NCBI GenBank assembly: GCA_031255315.1
Contig: JAIRSS010000231.1
Span: forward strand, 1-15,532
Length of the DNA stretch: 15,532 bases
Source of the DNA: Spirochaetaceae bacterium
GTDB lineage: Bacteria; Spirochaetota; Spirochaetia; Treponematales; Breznakiellaceae
Direction of reading: 5' to 3'
A model generated the notes under the pieces. It had not been told where the DNA came from. It did no database searches and worked only from the letters and a program-made list of their open reading frames with translations. Each line of letters begins with the position of its first letter. Position 1 is the first letter of the stretch. Both the position numbers and the translations under genes were made by a program. Below, one piece after another: positions 1 to 8,722 of the stretch.

Positions 1-939
1 CGGGAATGGTATCCCGTAGCAACGCTGCTTGCGGTCAATATTTTTCTCCCGGTCATGGAAATCAGCCGCATGGCGAGGAACTTTAACGTATTGCAAGCCT
101 CGGCCCGGCGTGTTTTTTCCGTCATGGAAACGCCGCCGACCGTAAGCGATCTCGTAAAAGATGATCCCCCGGGCGAATACGAGAAAACCGTTGTCTTTGA
201 CAACGTAAGCTTCCGGTATGCTGACGACAATCTAAAGGAACGCCGCACCGTTCCTCATGTGCTTGAAAACGTGTCTTTTCAGGTCAGGGCGGGGGAAACT
301 GTCGCGCTGGTTGGTCATTCCGGCGCGGGAAAGTCTACGTGCGCGAATCTGCTGCTGCGTTTTTGGGACGTAAAAGACGGCGCTATCAGAATCGGGCCGC
401 ATGACATCCGCTCGTTTACCCAAAAGGGCTTGAGGGATTTAATCGCGGTGGTGCCGCAGGAAATCTATCTTTTCAACACCACGATACTGGACAATATCCG
501 TTTCGGCAATCCCGGCGCAACGGAAAATGACGTGATCAGCGCCGCGAAATCCGCACTTGCCCATGATTTTATCGCCGCGCTGCCGGATGGATACGACACA
601 GTTGCGGGGGAACGGGGGGCGCAGCTTTCAGGCGGACAGCGCCAGCGCATCGCCATAGCGCGGGCTTTCCTGAAAAAAGCACCTATCCTGCTTATGGACG
701 AGGCCCTTTCCAGTCTCGACGCGAAGAACGAGCGGGAAGTCCAGTCTGCGATGAACGCCTTGAAAAAAGGCAGAACGACCATCATCATCGCTCATCGCTT
801 GTCAACGATTCTGACAGCAGACAGAATTGTCGCGCTTCGCGGCGGAAAGATCGTTCAAACCGGAACCCACGAGGCGCTCATGCAATCAGACGGCTATTAC
901 CGCGAATTGATTGGAAAACAATATGCGAATGAGCAATAG
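1..939 (+). CDS. ABC exporter, C-terminal part with ATPase domain (5' end outside window)
   Basis: The frame is open from the first base, so this is the last 312 residues of a larger gene; the first complete ATG, at 55, is internal. Residues 1-35 are the end of the transmembrane domain and the link to the nucleotide-binding domain, typical of exporters with fused membrane and ATPase parts. The ATPase is complete: A-loop Tyr in SFRY, Walker A GHSGAGKST (105-113), Q-loop in VPQE, signature LSGGQRQR (209-216), Walker B ILLMDE with the catalytic Glu at 234, D-loop SSLD and H-loop His265. It should couple ATP hydrolysis to export across the inner membrane. The substrate cannot be read from this part; lipid, peptide or drug are all possible, and such proteins often work as heterodimers with a partner that would lie upstream. 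Arginine codons are mixed (CGC, CGT, AGA, AGG, CGG), unlike the CGG-rich clpB next door. Confidence 0.93.
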   Translation, partial: REWYPVATLLAVNIFLPVMEISRMARNFNVLQASARRVFSVMETPPTVSDLVKDDPPGEYEKTVVFDNVSFRYADDNLKERRTVPHVLENVSFQVRAGETVALVGHSGAGKSTCANLLLRFWDVKDGAIRIGPHDIRSFTQKGLRDLIAVVPQEIYLFNTTILDNIRFGNPGATENDVISAAKSALAHDFIAALPDGYDTVAGERGAQLSGGQRQRIAIARAFLKKAPILLMDEALSSLDAKNEREVQSAMNALKKGRTTIIIAHRLSTILTADRIVALRGGKIVQTGTHEALMQSDGYYRELIGKQYANEQ

Positions 940-1025
940 ACCGCCGATAGGCAGTTGCGGATCGTCCCTGCGATACGGCTGAGGAGAGGGCTTTGCGGCG
1001 GACCGTAACAGAAACCTCAGTATTT

Positions 1026-1107
1026 AACCGCGAATGACACGGATTGGCGCGGATTATCGCGGGCAGCCATCCGTGTCCATCCTGTTTTATCCGCGCAATC
1101 AGCGGTT
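1026..1107. repeat. Nested inverted-repeat element upstream of clpB
   Basis: Three pairs of inverted sequence are interleaved in 82 bases: AACCGC (1026-1031) with GCGGTT (1102-1107); GACACGGAT (1036-1044) with ATCCGTGTC (1069-1077); GCGCGGAT (1047-1054) with ATCCGCGC (1089-1096). The two inner pairs follow the order B, C, B', C', so they cannot all pair in one simple hairpin. Direct similarity between the B and C units adds a repeat-like look. The element lies in the 206-base non-coding stretch between the ABC gene and clpB. It resembles intergenic repeats of the REP kind, but its copy number cannot be judged from one window. No gene was found in 940-1145. Confidence 0.6.
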
Positions 1108-1109
1108 CC

Positions 1110-1139
1110 TTGCCGTTTCCCCGCTGTTTTTTTTATTTT
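1110..1139 (+). promoter_or_regulatory. Possible clpB promoter, close to the start codon
   Basis: A -35-like TTGCCG (1110-1115) is followed after 18 bases by TATTTT (1134-1139). Each matches four of six consensus positions. The -10-like box ends only six bases before the clpB ATG, so transcription would start at or next to the start codon. The stretch is T-rich and the match could be chance. No CIRCE (HrcA) operator is visible. Confidence 0.25.
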
Positions 1140-1145
1140 ATACCT

Positions 1146-3767
1146 ATGAATTACGAAAAATTTACCATAAAGGCGCGGGAAGCCTTGAACAACGCTTCCG
1201 TGATCGCCCAAAAAGAAGATCATTCTCAGGTTGAAATTGAACACCTCCTTTTAGCCCTGCTCAAGCAGGAAGACGGGATAGTCCGGCCCCTGGTCGAACA
1301 GACGGGCGCGGAAGCGAACAAACTTATCCGGGACGCGGAGGCCCTCATCCGGACGAGCCCCAAGGTGTATGGAGAGGCGGCGCAGATTTTCTTTTCATCC
1401 GCCGCGTCCAAAACGCTGGCTAAGGCCGAGGGCGAGGCGGCGTCGCTCAAAGACGACTATATTTCCACCGAACACATACTTATCGCCATTGCCGGCGGGG
1501 AAGGGAAGGCGGCGGAACTCCTCAAGAAAGCGGGGGTAACGAAGGCCGGAATCCTCGGCGCGCTGAAGCAGGTCCGGGGGAACGTCCGGGTAACGGATGA
1601 GAACCCGGAAGGCAAGTACCGGGTTTTGGATAAATACTGCCGGGACCTCACGGCCCTGGCGCGTCAGGAAAAGCTGGACCCGGTAATAGGCAGGGATGAG
1701 GAAATCCGCCGGGTCATGCAGGTTCTGTCCCGGCGGACCAAGAACAACCCGGTCCTCATCGGGGAGCCGGGGGTGGGAAAGACGGCCATTGCTGAGGGGC
1801 TGGCCCGGCGCATTGTAGCCGGGGATGTTCCCGAGGGGCTCAAGGGGAAGAAGCTCCTGGCCCTGGACCTGGGCGCGCTGGTGGCGGGGGCGAAGTTCCG
1901 GGGCGAATTTGAGGAACGGCTCAAGGCGGTAATTCACGAGGTACAGGCTTCCGCCGGGAAGATCATCCTGTTTATCGACGAACTTCACACCCTGGTGGGC
2001 GCGGGCGCCGCCGAGGGCGCTACCGACGCTTCCAACTTATTGAAACCCGCCCTGGCGCGGGGGGAGCTCCGGTGCATCGGCGCGACCACTCTGGACGAGT
2101 ACCGCAAGCACATCGAAAAGGACGCGGCCCTGGAGCGGCGGTTCCAGCAGGTCTACACGGCGGAACCGGCGGTGGAAGACACTATCGCTATACTGCGGGG
2201 ATTGCAGGAACGTTACGAAGTACACCACGGGGTGCGGATCAAGGATGAAGCCTTGGTAGCGGCGGCGGCCCTGTCGAACCGCTACATCACGAGCCGGTTC
2301 CTTCCCGACAAGGCGATAGACCTGGTGGACGAGGCGGCGAGCCGGCTCAAGATGGAACTGGACAGCCGGCCTACGGAACTGGACAAGCTGGAACGGAAAC
2401 TCTTGCAGCTTTCCATAGAAAAACACGCCCTGATGCGGGAAGAAGACGCTTCTTCCCGGGAACGCCTCGAAAAGTTGGAAAAAGAAATCGCCGACACCGG
2501 CGCTGAACGGGACACCATGAAGGCCCGGTGGGAGAATGAGAAGCGGGACATCCAGGGCGTTCGGGAACTCAAGCAGCAAATCGAAGAACTCAAAATAGAA
2601 GAAACCCGGTATGAGCGGGAAGGGAATCTGACCAAAGCCGCAGAAGTGAAGCACGGCAGGATTCCTGAGGCGCAGAAAAAACTTGACTATCTGACCGCCC
2701 AGATGGAAGAGAAGCGCCGGATCGCCGGAGCGGGCGCCGCATTGCTCCGGGAGGAGGTGAGCGAGGAAGACATCGCACGGGTAGTCTCGTCATGGACGGG
2801 TATACCGGTTTCAAAGATGCTGTCCGGGGAACTGGGGAAATACCTGGATTTGGAAAAGGTGCTTGAACAGCGGGTGGTGGGCCAGGAACCGGCGGTAAAA
2901 GCCGTAGCGGACGCCATCCGGCGGAACAAGGCGGGGCTTTCCGATGAAGGCCGGCCCCTGGGGTCCTTCCTCTTCCTGGGGCCTACCGGGGTGGGCAAGA
3001 CTGAACTTGCAAAAACCCTGGCGGAATTCCTTTTTAATGAGGAAAAGGCCCTGACCCGCATCGATATGAGCGAGTACGGCGAGAAACACTCGGTAAGCCG
3101 GCTCCTCGGCGCGCCGCCGGGCTACGTCGGGTATGAACAGGGCGGCCAGCTTACCGAAGCGGTACGCCGCCGGCCCTACAGCGTGATCCTCTTTGACGAG
3201 ATCGAAAAAGCCCACCCGGAGGTCTTCAACGTGTTCCTTCAGATACTGGACGACGGCCGTCTTACCGACGGCCAGGGCCGGGTGGTGGACTTCAAGAACG
3301 TGATCATTATTATGACGAGCAACCTGGGTTCCGACCTGATCCTGTCCGCCGGGACAGAGTCCGCCCCCGGCGCGGAAGCCGCCGTCCGCGCTTCCCTCAT
3401 GGAACTCTTGAAACAGAGCTTCCGGCCAGAATTTCTCAACCGCATTGACGAGACGGTGATATTCAACCGCCTGGGCCGGGATGAGATCGAGAAGATCCTT
3501 GACATCCAGTTCAAGCGGCTGACCGCCCGCGTCGCCGCGGGACGGAAGATCGCCCTTACGCTCACCCAGTCCGCCAGGGACCTGCTGGCTGAACGGGGCT
3601 ATGATCCCCTTTTCGGCGCCCGGCCTTTGAAGCGCGCCATCCAGTCGGAACTGGAGAACCCTCTGGCTAAGGCCATTATAGCCGGGACCATCAGGGAAGG
3701 CGGCGCGGTTACCGTGGACCGCCCGGACGGGAAAGGGCTTGTCTTTACCGTTTCCCCTGAAACCTGA
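1146..3767 (+). CDS. clpB: ClpB, ATP-dependent protein disaggregase
   Basis: This is an 873-residue AAA+ chaperone that, with DnaK, pulls proteins out of aggregates by threading them through its hexamer in the cytoplasm. The Clp N domain (about 1-145) opens with [14 protein letters not shown], the usual ClpB beginning, which fixes the ATG at 1146 although no Shine-Dalgarno sequence precedes it. The first ATPase has Walker A GEPGVGKT (206-213) and Walker B FIDE (276-279). The long coiled-coil middle domain lies at about 408-540 and marks it as ClpB rather than ClpA or ClpC. The second ATPase has Walker A GPTGVGKT (612-619), Walker B FDE ending at Glu685, sensor 1 MTSN and sensor 2 GARPLKR (824-830). 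There is no IGF-type ClpP-binding loop, in keeping with a disaggregase. Length matches the family (about 857 in E. coli). Its arginine codons are mostly CGG. Confidence 0.97.
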   Translation: MNYEKFTIKAREALNNASVIAQKEDHSQVEIEHLLLALLKQEDGIVRPLVEQTGAEANKLIRDAEALIRTSPKVYGEAAQIFFSSAASKTLAKAEGEAASLKDDYISTEHILIAIAGGEGKAAELLKKAGVTKAGILGALKQVRGNVRVTDENPEGKYRVLDKYCRDLTALARQEKLDPVIGRDEEIRRVMQVLSRRTKNNPVLIGEPGVGKTAIAEGLARRIVAGDVPEGLKGKKLLALDLGALVAGAKFRGEFEERLKAVIHEVQASAGKIILFIDELHTLVGAGAAEGATDASNLLKPALARGELRCIGATTLDEYRKHIEKDAALERRFQQVYTAEPAVEDTIAILRGLQERYEVHHGVRIKDEALVAAAALSNRYITSRFLPDKAIDLVDEAASRLKMELDSRPTELDKLERKLLQLSIEKHALMREEDASSRERLEKLEKEIADTGAERDTMKARWENEKRDIQGVRELKQQIEELKIEETRYEREGNLTKAAEVKHGRIPEAQKKLDYLTAQMEEKRRIAGAGAALLREEVSEEDIARVVSSWTGIPVSKMLSGELGKYLDLEKVLEQRVVGQEPAVKAVADAIRRNKAGLSDEGRPLGSFLFLGPTGVGKTELAKTLAEFLFNEEKALTRIDMSEYGEKHSVSRLLGAPPGYVGYEQGGQLTEAVRRRPYSVILFDEIEKAHPEVFNVFLQILDDGRLTDGQGRVVDFKNVIIIMTSNLGSDLILSAGTESAPGAEAAVRASLMELLKQSFRPEFLNRIDETVIFNRLGRDEIEKILDIQFKRLTARVAAGRKIALTLTQSARDLLAERGYDPLFGARPLKRAIQSELENPLAKAIIAGTIREGGAVTVDRPDGKGLVFTVSPET

Positions 3768-3797
3768 GCCTCCCGGCAGGATTAAAAGAACCCGCCC

Positions 3798-3820
3798 TCC
3801 CGCCGCGTATCCCGGCGGGA
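3798..3820. terminator. Hairpin between convergent clpB and ftsK
   Basis: TCCCGCCG (3798-3805) and CGGCGGGA (3813-3820) form a perfect 8-bp stem with a 7-base loop, in the 54-base gap between the stop codons of clpB and ftsK. Read on the minus strand the stem is followed, after seven GC-rich bases, by TTCTTTTAAT, a fair U-rich tail. On the plus strand only a mixed AT tail follows. It probably ends the minus-strand operon and may serve both directions. Confidence 0.45.
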
Positions 3821-3821
3821 A

Positions 3822-6464
3822 TTATATTCCCCGCAGCAGTTCCCGCGGCTTGGACCCCTGGGCCGGGCCCACCACGCCGCGAATTTCCATTTCTTCTACC
3901 AGCCGGGCCGCCCGGTTGTACCCTATCTTGAGGCGCCGCTGTATGTAACTGGCGCTGGCCTTACCCTGCTGGACCACAATTTCCAGCGCCTTGTCGTAGA
4001 GAGGGTCCTCGCCTTCCGCAAAGTCGGCGGGGGCTTCGTCTTCTTCATCTTCAAAGAAGATCTCATCGTCGATATAGTCAGGCTGTCCCAGGGTTTTGAC
4101 GTATTCAACCACCCGCTCCACTTCTTCTTCTGAAACAAACGCCCCCTGCATTCGGATGGGGAAGGGGTCCACCACGCCGGCATAGAGCATGTCGCCTTTA
4201 CCCAGGAGTTTTTCCGCTCCAACCATGTCGATGATGATGCGGCTGTCCATCTTACTGGCTACCATGAAGGCGATGCGGCTGGGGATGTTGGCTTTGATAA
4301 GGCCGGTGATGACGTCTATCGAGGGGCGCTGGGTTGCCAGAACCAGGTGTATCCCAACCGCGCGGCTCATTGCCGCAAGGCGGGCGACGGTGGATTCCAG
4401 TTCTTTTCCGGTAGTAACCATAAGGTCCGCAAATTCGTCTATGACCACCACGATATAGGGTATGTGTTCCGCAGCGATATTCCGTTCCCGTATGCGCCGG
4501 TTGTAGTTCTTGATGTCCCGGACTCCCATAGAATCCAGGCAGGCGTAGCGCCGCTCCATTTCAAAGAGGCAGTACTGGAGAGCCTGGAAAGCCCGCTTGG
4601 GTTCGGTTATCACCGGGGTAAGGAGATGGGGAATATCGTTGTAGAGTTTGAGTTCCACAATTTTCGGGTCTATGAGGATAAGACGGCATTCCGCCGGGGC
4701 GCGCTGATAAAGGATCGAAAGGATCATGGTGTTCACGCAGACTGATTTCCCCGAACCAGTGGCCCCGGCGATGAGAAGGTGGGGAGTTTGCACCAGATCT
4801 ACAGTTTGGGCTTCCCCGGCGATGTCCTTCCCCAAGACCACGGGAATCTCCAGCCTCCGTCCGTCCTTCTTTCCCTCCCACGCGCCGTCGTTCCGCAGTT
4901 CCCCTTCGATAATTTCCCGAAAAGAAACGATGTTCCGCTTTCTGTTCGGCACTTCTATGCCTACCGCGTGTTTCCCCGGTATTGGGGCCACGATGCGCAC
5001 GGAGGAAGCCGCAAGACGGAGGGCGATGTTATCCTGAAGATTGACGATTTTGGAGAGTTTAACCCCCGGCGCCGGGAGTATCTCGAACATGGTGATTACC
5101 GGCCCCTTCCTGATGCCGGTTACTTCCGCCTGTATGCCGAATTCCTCCAGGGTTTTCTGTAAGATGTGGGCCGCGTCCCTGGTCGGCTGATCGATGATCC
5201 AATACTGGCCGTCCATGTACTGATTCAGGATGCCGTCCACCGGAACGCGGTAGGTCTTTGGTTTGGCCGTCTTCCCGGCGCCGCCGTCCCTTCCGGATGT
5301 TCTCGCCCTGGCGGAGGCGGACGTACCGCCGGAACCGCTGGAACCGGCGGCGGGAAGGGCCGCATCCACCGGGGCCGGGATACGGAAGGAAGCGGGGTCA
5401 TCCTCCTGGTCTTCATCTTCCCCGGATTCTTCATCGTCTTCGGAAAAATCAAAGTCTTCGTCATCAGGTTCTTCGTCTTTTTCCGGGGGAACGCCGCCGG
5501 TTTCCCGCTGTTTAGCATCCGGCAATCCGTCAATATCCAGAAAATCATAGGCGTCCCCGCCCAGGAACGCGTCAATGTCCGGAAAATCATCTTTAAGGGA
5601 GACTTCAATTTCCGCCTGTTTACGGACGTCTTTCCGGGACGGACCGGGTCCCCCCGCCGGGTTTTCTCCACGCCCCGGTTCCTGGTGAAATTTTTCCACG
5701 CCCCCGGCCGCTTCCGGCTCTCCGGCGGCGGGCCGGATTCTCTGGGTTTCAATCAGGCTTGCCGGTTCCTTTTGATTCGCGGAGCCTTTTGCCGGACGGC
5801 TTGAAACCAGAGCGCCGTCGTACCAGGTTGACGGTTTTGCCGCTTCCTTTGGCGGTTCGCCGGATTCAGTCCGCTTGCGCCCGCCCCTGGGGGAAGAGGA
5901 TCTGGTTTTTGACCCGGGCGGCGCGAGGAGGACCCGGGCGTTCCGGGAACCGGCGGCGGCGGAATCGCCGTCCTTTCCGGCGGTTTCCCGTGGCGGCGAT
6001 TTCGGCGTTAGGGGAAAGAGCCGGATGGCCAGGGCCCGAATGGCGGCGATCTCCAGGAAGGTAAAGAGGAGGATGCCGAATGAAAAACCGGCTTCCCCCA
6101 GCAGCGCCATGAAACGAAAGCGTTCCTCATAGCCGGCGTAATTCCGGAAAACGGCCAAGCCGACGGCAAGGGTCAGGAAGGGAAAGACGGCGGCGCTTAA
6201 TATGAATATCCTGTCCGGGCGGTAGGCGGGATCGATGAGGATAAGAGATGCGGCGATAAAGTAGGCGGGGATCATGAAGGCCAGAATTCCATACGCCCCG
6301 ATAAAAAAATCACCCGGCGCCGGAAAGAAGAAGGGTAAATCCAACAGGGACGTGGTTATACAAAATCCGAGAAAAATACCGATAAGAGCCAGCCCCAGAG
6401 CCCCCACGATAGAACCGAGCCGATGCTTATAGTTTGATCGGATAGAGAAGAATTTGAAAAGCAC
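3822..6464 (-). CDS. ftsK: FtsK/SpoIIIE-type DNA translocase
   Basis: This 880-residue septum-associated motor pumps chromosomal DNA during division and normally helps resolve chromosome dimers. Four hydrophobic segments lie in residues 15-150, which anchors it in the inner membrane. A long poorly conserved linker (about 150-400) follows, with a strongly acidic stretch at about 325-357. The motor begins near residue 405. It has Walker A GATGSGKS (567-574), Walker B VVIDEF with Asp676 and Glu677, and the ATQRPSIDVITGLIK segment typical of the family. The last 60-65 residues form the winged-helix gamma domain that reads polar DNA sites. The start is GTG at 6464, supported by GGAGGAG eight bases upstream. 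It is the last gene of the LysM-slt-ftsK operon, 35 bp after slt. SpoIIIE-like and FtsK-like proteins cannot be told apart by sequence alone; ftsK is used because no sporulation genes are seen. Confidence 0.95.
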   Translation of the reverse strand: MLFKFFSIRSNYKHRLGSIVGALGLALIGIFLGFCITTSLLDLPFFFPAPGDFFIGAYGILAFMIPAYFIAASLILIDPAYRPDRIFILSAAVFPFLTLAVGLAVFRNYAGYEERFRFMALLGEAGFSFGILLFTFLEIAAIRALAIRLFPLTPKSPPRETAGKDGDSAAAGSRNARVLLAPPGSKTRSSSPRGGRKRTESGEPPKEAAKPSTWYDGALVSSRPAKGSANQKEPASLIETQRIRPAAGEPEAAGGVEKFHQEPGRGENPAGGPGPSRKDVRKQAEIEVSLKDDFPDIDAFLGGDAYDFLDIDGLPDAKQRETGGVPPEKDEEPDDEDFDFSEDDEESGEDEDQEDDPASFRIPAPVDAALPAAGSSGSGGTSASARARTSGRDGGAGKTAKPKTYRVPVDGILNQYMDGQYWIIDQPTRDAAHILQKTLEEFGIQAEVTGIRKGPVITMFEILPAPGVKLSKIVNLQDNIALRLAASSVRIVAPIPGKHAVGIEVPNRKRNIVSFREIIEGELRNDGAWEGKKDGRRLEIPVVLGKDIAGEAQTVDLVQTPHLLIAGATGSGKSVCVNTMILSILYQRAPAECRLILIDPKIVELKLYNDIPHLLTPVITEPKRAFQALQYCLFEMERRYACLDSMGVRDIKNYNRRIRERNIAAEHIPYIVVVIDEFADLMVTTGKELESTVARLAAMSRAVGIHLVLATQRPSIDVITGLIKANIPSRIAFMVASKMDSRIIIDMVGAEKLLGKGDMLYAGVVDPFPIRMQGAFVSEEEVERVVEYVKTLGQPDYIDDEIFFEDEEDEAPADFAEGEDPLYDKALEIVVQQGKASASYIQRRLKIGYNRAARLVEEMEIRGVVGPAQGSKPRELLRGI

Positions 6465-6472
6465 GAGCGGAA

Positions 6473-6479
6473 CTCCTCC
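6473..6479 (-). promoter_or_regulatory. Shine-Dalgarno site fixing the ftsK GTG start
   Basis: Read on the minus strand, GGAGGAG lies eight bases before GTG at 6464. It is the strongest ribosome binding site in the window and supports GTG as the start, with no upstream alternative needed. Confidence 0.75.
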
Positions 6480-6499
6480 AGATTAAATATCTGTCCTCA

Positions 6500-8722
6500 T
6501 TATTTAATAATATCGGTAACTATCTCTTCCATTGATATACCATAATACAAATATCCGTATACCGCCGCCGCGCTGAAAACTCTGCGGCCATAGTTCCTGG
6601 TTTCAGATATTGCTATGGTTTCTGGAAAGAGGTCTTCCGGGAGCCGGCTTTCCGCGGCCCGCCAGCGCCGGACTCTTCCCATGCCGCCGTTATAGGCCAG
6701 GACCGCGAGCATGGGGCTTTTAAATGTATCCATAAGGTATCGCAGGTAGACGGCCCCCAGGTGCAGATTCGTCTCCGGGTCTTGCAGGTCTATCTTTCCG
6801 TTTTCAGCGTATTGAGGCCCCCCCCGCCGGTCAAGCCGGGCCGCCATATCCAGGGCGGTGGCGGTCATAAGCTGGGTTAATCCCACCGCTCCGGCGTGGG
6901 AATGAATATCCGGGTCAAAGAAGCTCTCGGTCCGGATAAGCCCGTAAAGAAGGGGGGCTGGGATCCCGGTTTCTTGGGCGTAGGCTTCAGTCAAATCCCG
7001 AAATGGCCGGGGAAAACTAAGTTCCAGGTCCCTCCTGGTAAGCCGGTACTCTTTTCGGGACATATAGAGGACCGTGATGCGTATAGTTTCGTCCCAGCGT
7101 TCCGCCCGGAAAGCGGCTTCAGCCAGGTCTCTCAGTTCTTCCACCGAGAGCGTTTCCTGGAAATTTTTCAGATACGGGTCGATATGGTCCGCCGCGCCGT
7201 AATAGAAAAATCCCAGCAGGAATTCCATGACGTCCGAATGAGGGAAACGCCTGGGGGCCGCCTTTGGTTTTTTCGGAACAACAATAGCCGGGGCGTTCAG
7301 GAAATGACCGGCCAGGGCGCGGTAATAAAACGCCGCCGCCGGTTCTTCCCGGGCCGCCTGGAAAAACGCCGCCGCCGGATCCGGCGGTCCATCCGGCCCC
7401 GGGTCAAACAAGCCCAGGGAAACCGCCCGGCCCAAAATATACGCATACTGGCCCCGGGCGGCCCAGCCATCTTCCTTGGGAAAGAAGGAATACACTTCGA
7501 GCAGGGCGTCCCATTGGCTCTGGGCCGTAAAATACATGGCCTGGCGTTCCAGAATGTCCGTGAAATACGGGGGCGAATTCCAGCGGGGCAGGTAGGTTTT
7601 CAGTACGGGAATGAAGGATTCGGGGTTTGCGGACTGAGTAATGTCCAGGATATACCACATGCAGGCGTCCTCCTGCTCAGGATCGAAGGCGGCGTCCAGG
7701 GCGCGGGCGAAGATTTCCACCGCTTCCCCGGAATGTCCCAGATGACGTTCCATACGGCCCGCGAAGTACCGAAGGAGATACCGGGTTTGAGGGGCCGCGT
7801 CCCCCATCGTCCCGTCTGAAAAACGCTTTTCCCATTTCTGGAACAGGGCGGACCCTTCCGCCGCTGCGGCGGTGAACTGAAAGGCTCGGCCCAGGTCGCT
7901 TAACAGGGCCGGATACCGGAAAAAGAGGGTTTCTTCCCGCTCCAGAGTTTTCCGAAAAGACGCGAGGGCTTCGGCAAAAGAGGAGCGGGCCGCCGCAAGA
8001 CGTCCGGTTACCGCCGCGCTTTCCGCGCTGGTAAAGAACGCCGGATCAACCACCGTCCAGCCCCAGCGGTAGGCGTCGTCTGTTTGGGCGGTCAGGAAAA
8101 AGCCGGCTAAATCCCGGACGGCGCCGCTCCGTTCATCCCCGGCCTCATCCGCCGGGGGGACTTTCCCGGGCAGGGCGTCAATCAGAGCGAACAGCTTCTC
8201 CCAGGAGGACCCGGTTTCGCTTTGAATATTCTGAACCACCCGCCGGACCGCGTCTTTATCCCCGGCGCTCAAAACCAGGGGGATGAGCTTTTGCGCCGCC
8301 GCTTCCCGGACTATGGGGGAGGGGCTTTCCAGGGAAACCGTATAGAGGGCTTCCGCGATTCTGACGCGTGCCGCCGCGTTGACCGCCTGAGTATCAACCG
8401 ATCTGCCGGAATCTGATTTCCGCTGCGTACCGGCTTCTCCGGCGGATTGGGCCAGGAAAGCAGCCGCCTGGCTTTCCGCCAGAAGCCCCGCGTAGAAAGC
8501 AGCCCCGCTGTGGAGGGTAAGCAGTTCGCCCAACCGGGAAGGCCGGGCGCGGAAAATAAAGCCGAGGTCCCCTTCGGAAATACGGCGGACCGCTTGAGCC
8601 GGACGCATATCCAAAATACTCCGGGTTTGGCAGGAAGATAATCCGGGAAGGAAGAAGACGGCAAGCAGAACGGAAAGCGCCTTAATTCTTTGACGGAATA
8701 CGAATGATTTTTCCAGATACAA
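6500..8722 (-). CDS. Soluble lytic murein transglycosylase-like lipoprotein
   Basis: This 740-residue enzyme is expected to cleave the MurNAc-GlcNAc bond of peptidoglycan in the periplasm, forming 1,6-anhydro ends. The N-terminus has a basic start, a hydrophobic core (15-28) and the lipobox LSSC with Cys31, so it should be a lipoprotein. Residues 40-570 are Ala/Leu-rich and helical, like the ring-shaped superhelix of Slt70. The C-terminal SLT domain (about 580-710) has IRTESFFDP with the catalytic Glu599, then GAVGLTQLM and AYNGG, all family motifs. The best start is TTG at 8722: it gives the complete signal peptide, and the next start codons would remove it. This start overlaps the end of the LysM gene by 41 bp, so translation is probably coupled. 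The Shine-Dalgarno match is weak (GGAT). The 35-bp gap to ftsK indicates one transcript. Confidence 0.9.
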   Translation of the reverse strand: MYLEKSFVFRQRIKALSVLLAVFFLPGLSSCQTRSILDMRPAQAVRRISEGDLGFIFRARPSRLGELLTLHSGAAFYAGLLAESQAAAFLAQSAGEAGTQRKSDSGRSVDTQAVNAAARVRIAEALYTVSLESPSPIVREAAAQKLIPLVLSAGDKDAVRRVVQNIQSETGSSWEKLFALIDALPGKVPPADEAGDERSGAVRDLAGFFLTAQTDDAYRWGWTVVDPAFFTSAESAAVTGRLAAARSSFAEALASFRKTLEREETLFFRYPALLSDLGRAFQFTAAAAEGSALFQKWEKRFSDGTMGDAAPQTRYLLRYFAGRMERHLGHSGEAVEIFARALDAAFDPEQEDACMWYILDITQSANPESFIPVLKTYLPRWNSPPYFTDILERQAMYFTAQSQWDALLEVYSFFPKEDGWAARGQYAYILGRAVSLGLFDPGPDGPPDPAAAFFQAAREEPAAAFYYRALAGHFLNAPAIVVPKKPKAAPRRFPHSDVMEFLLGFFYYGAADHIDPYLKNFQETLSVEELRDLAEAAFRAERWDETIRITVLYMSRKEYRLTRRDLELSFPRPFRDLTEAYAQETGIPAPLLYGLIRTESFFDPDIHSHAGAVGLTQLMTATALDMAARLDRRGGPQYAENGKIDLQDPETNLHLGAVYLRYLMDTFKSPMLAVLAYNGGMGRVRRWRAAESRLPEDLFPETIAISETRNYGRRVFSAAAVYGYLYYGISMEEIVTDIIK

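Noticed and set aside
1044..1145. N-terminal extension of clpB by 34 codons
   Set aside because: The extension comes from the repeat element, starts with TTG, and ClpB proteins begin with the MN-EKFT segment found at 1146.
1026..1145. CIRCE heat-shock operator upstream of clpB
   Set aside because: The inverted repeats do not match TTAGCACTC-N9-GAGTGCTAA.
6896..7819. Plus-strand ORF of 307 codons opposite slt
   Set aside because: It is wholly antisense to a gene with clear SLT motifs and a signal peptide; long shadow frames are expected from the GC-rich codon bias, and it shows no domain.
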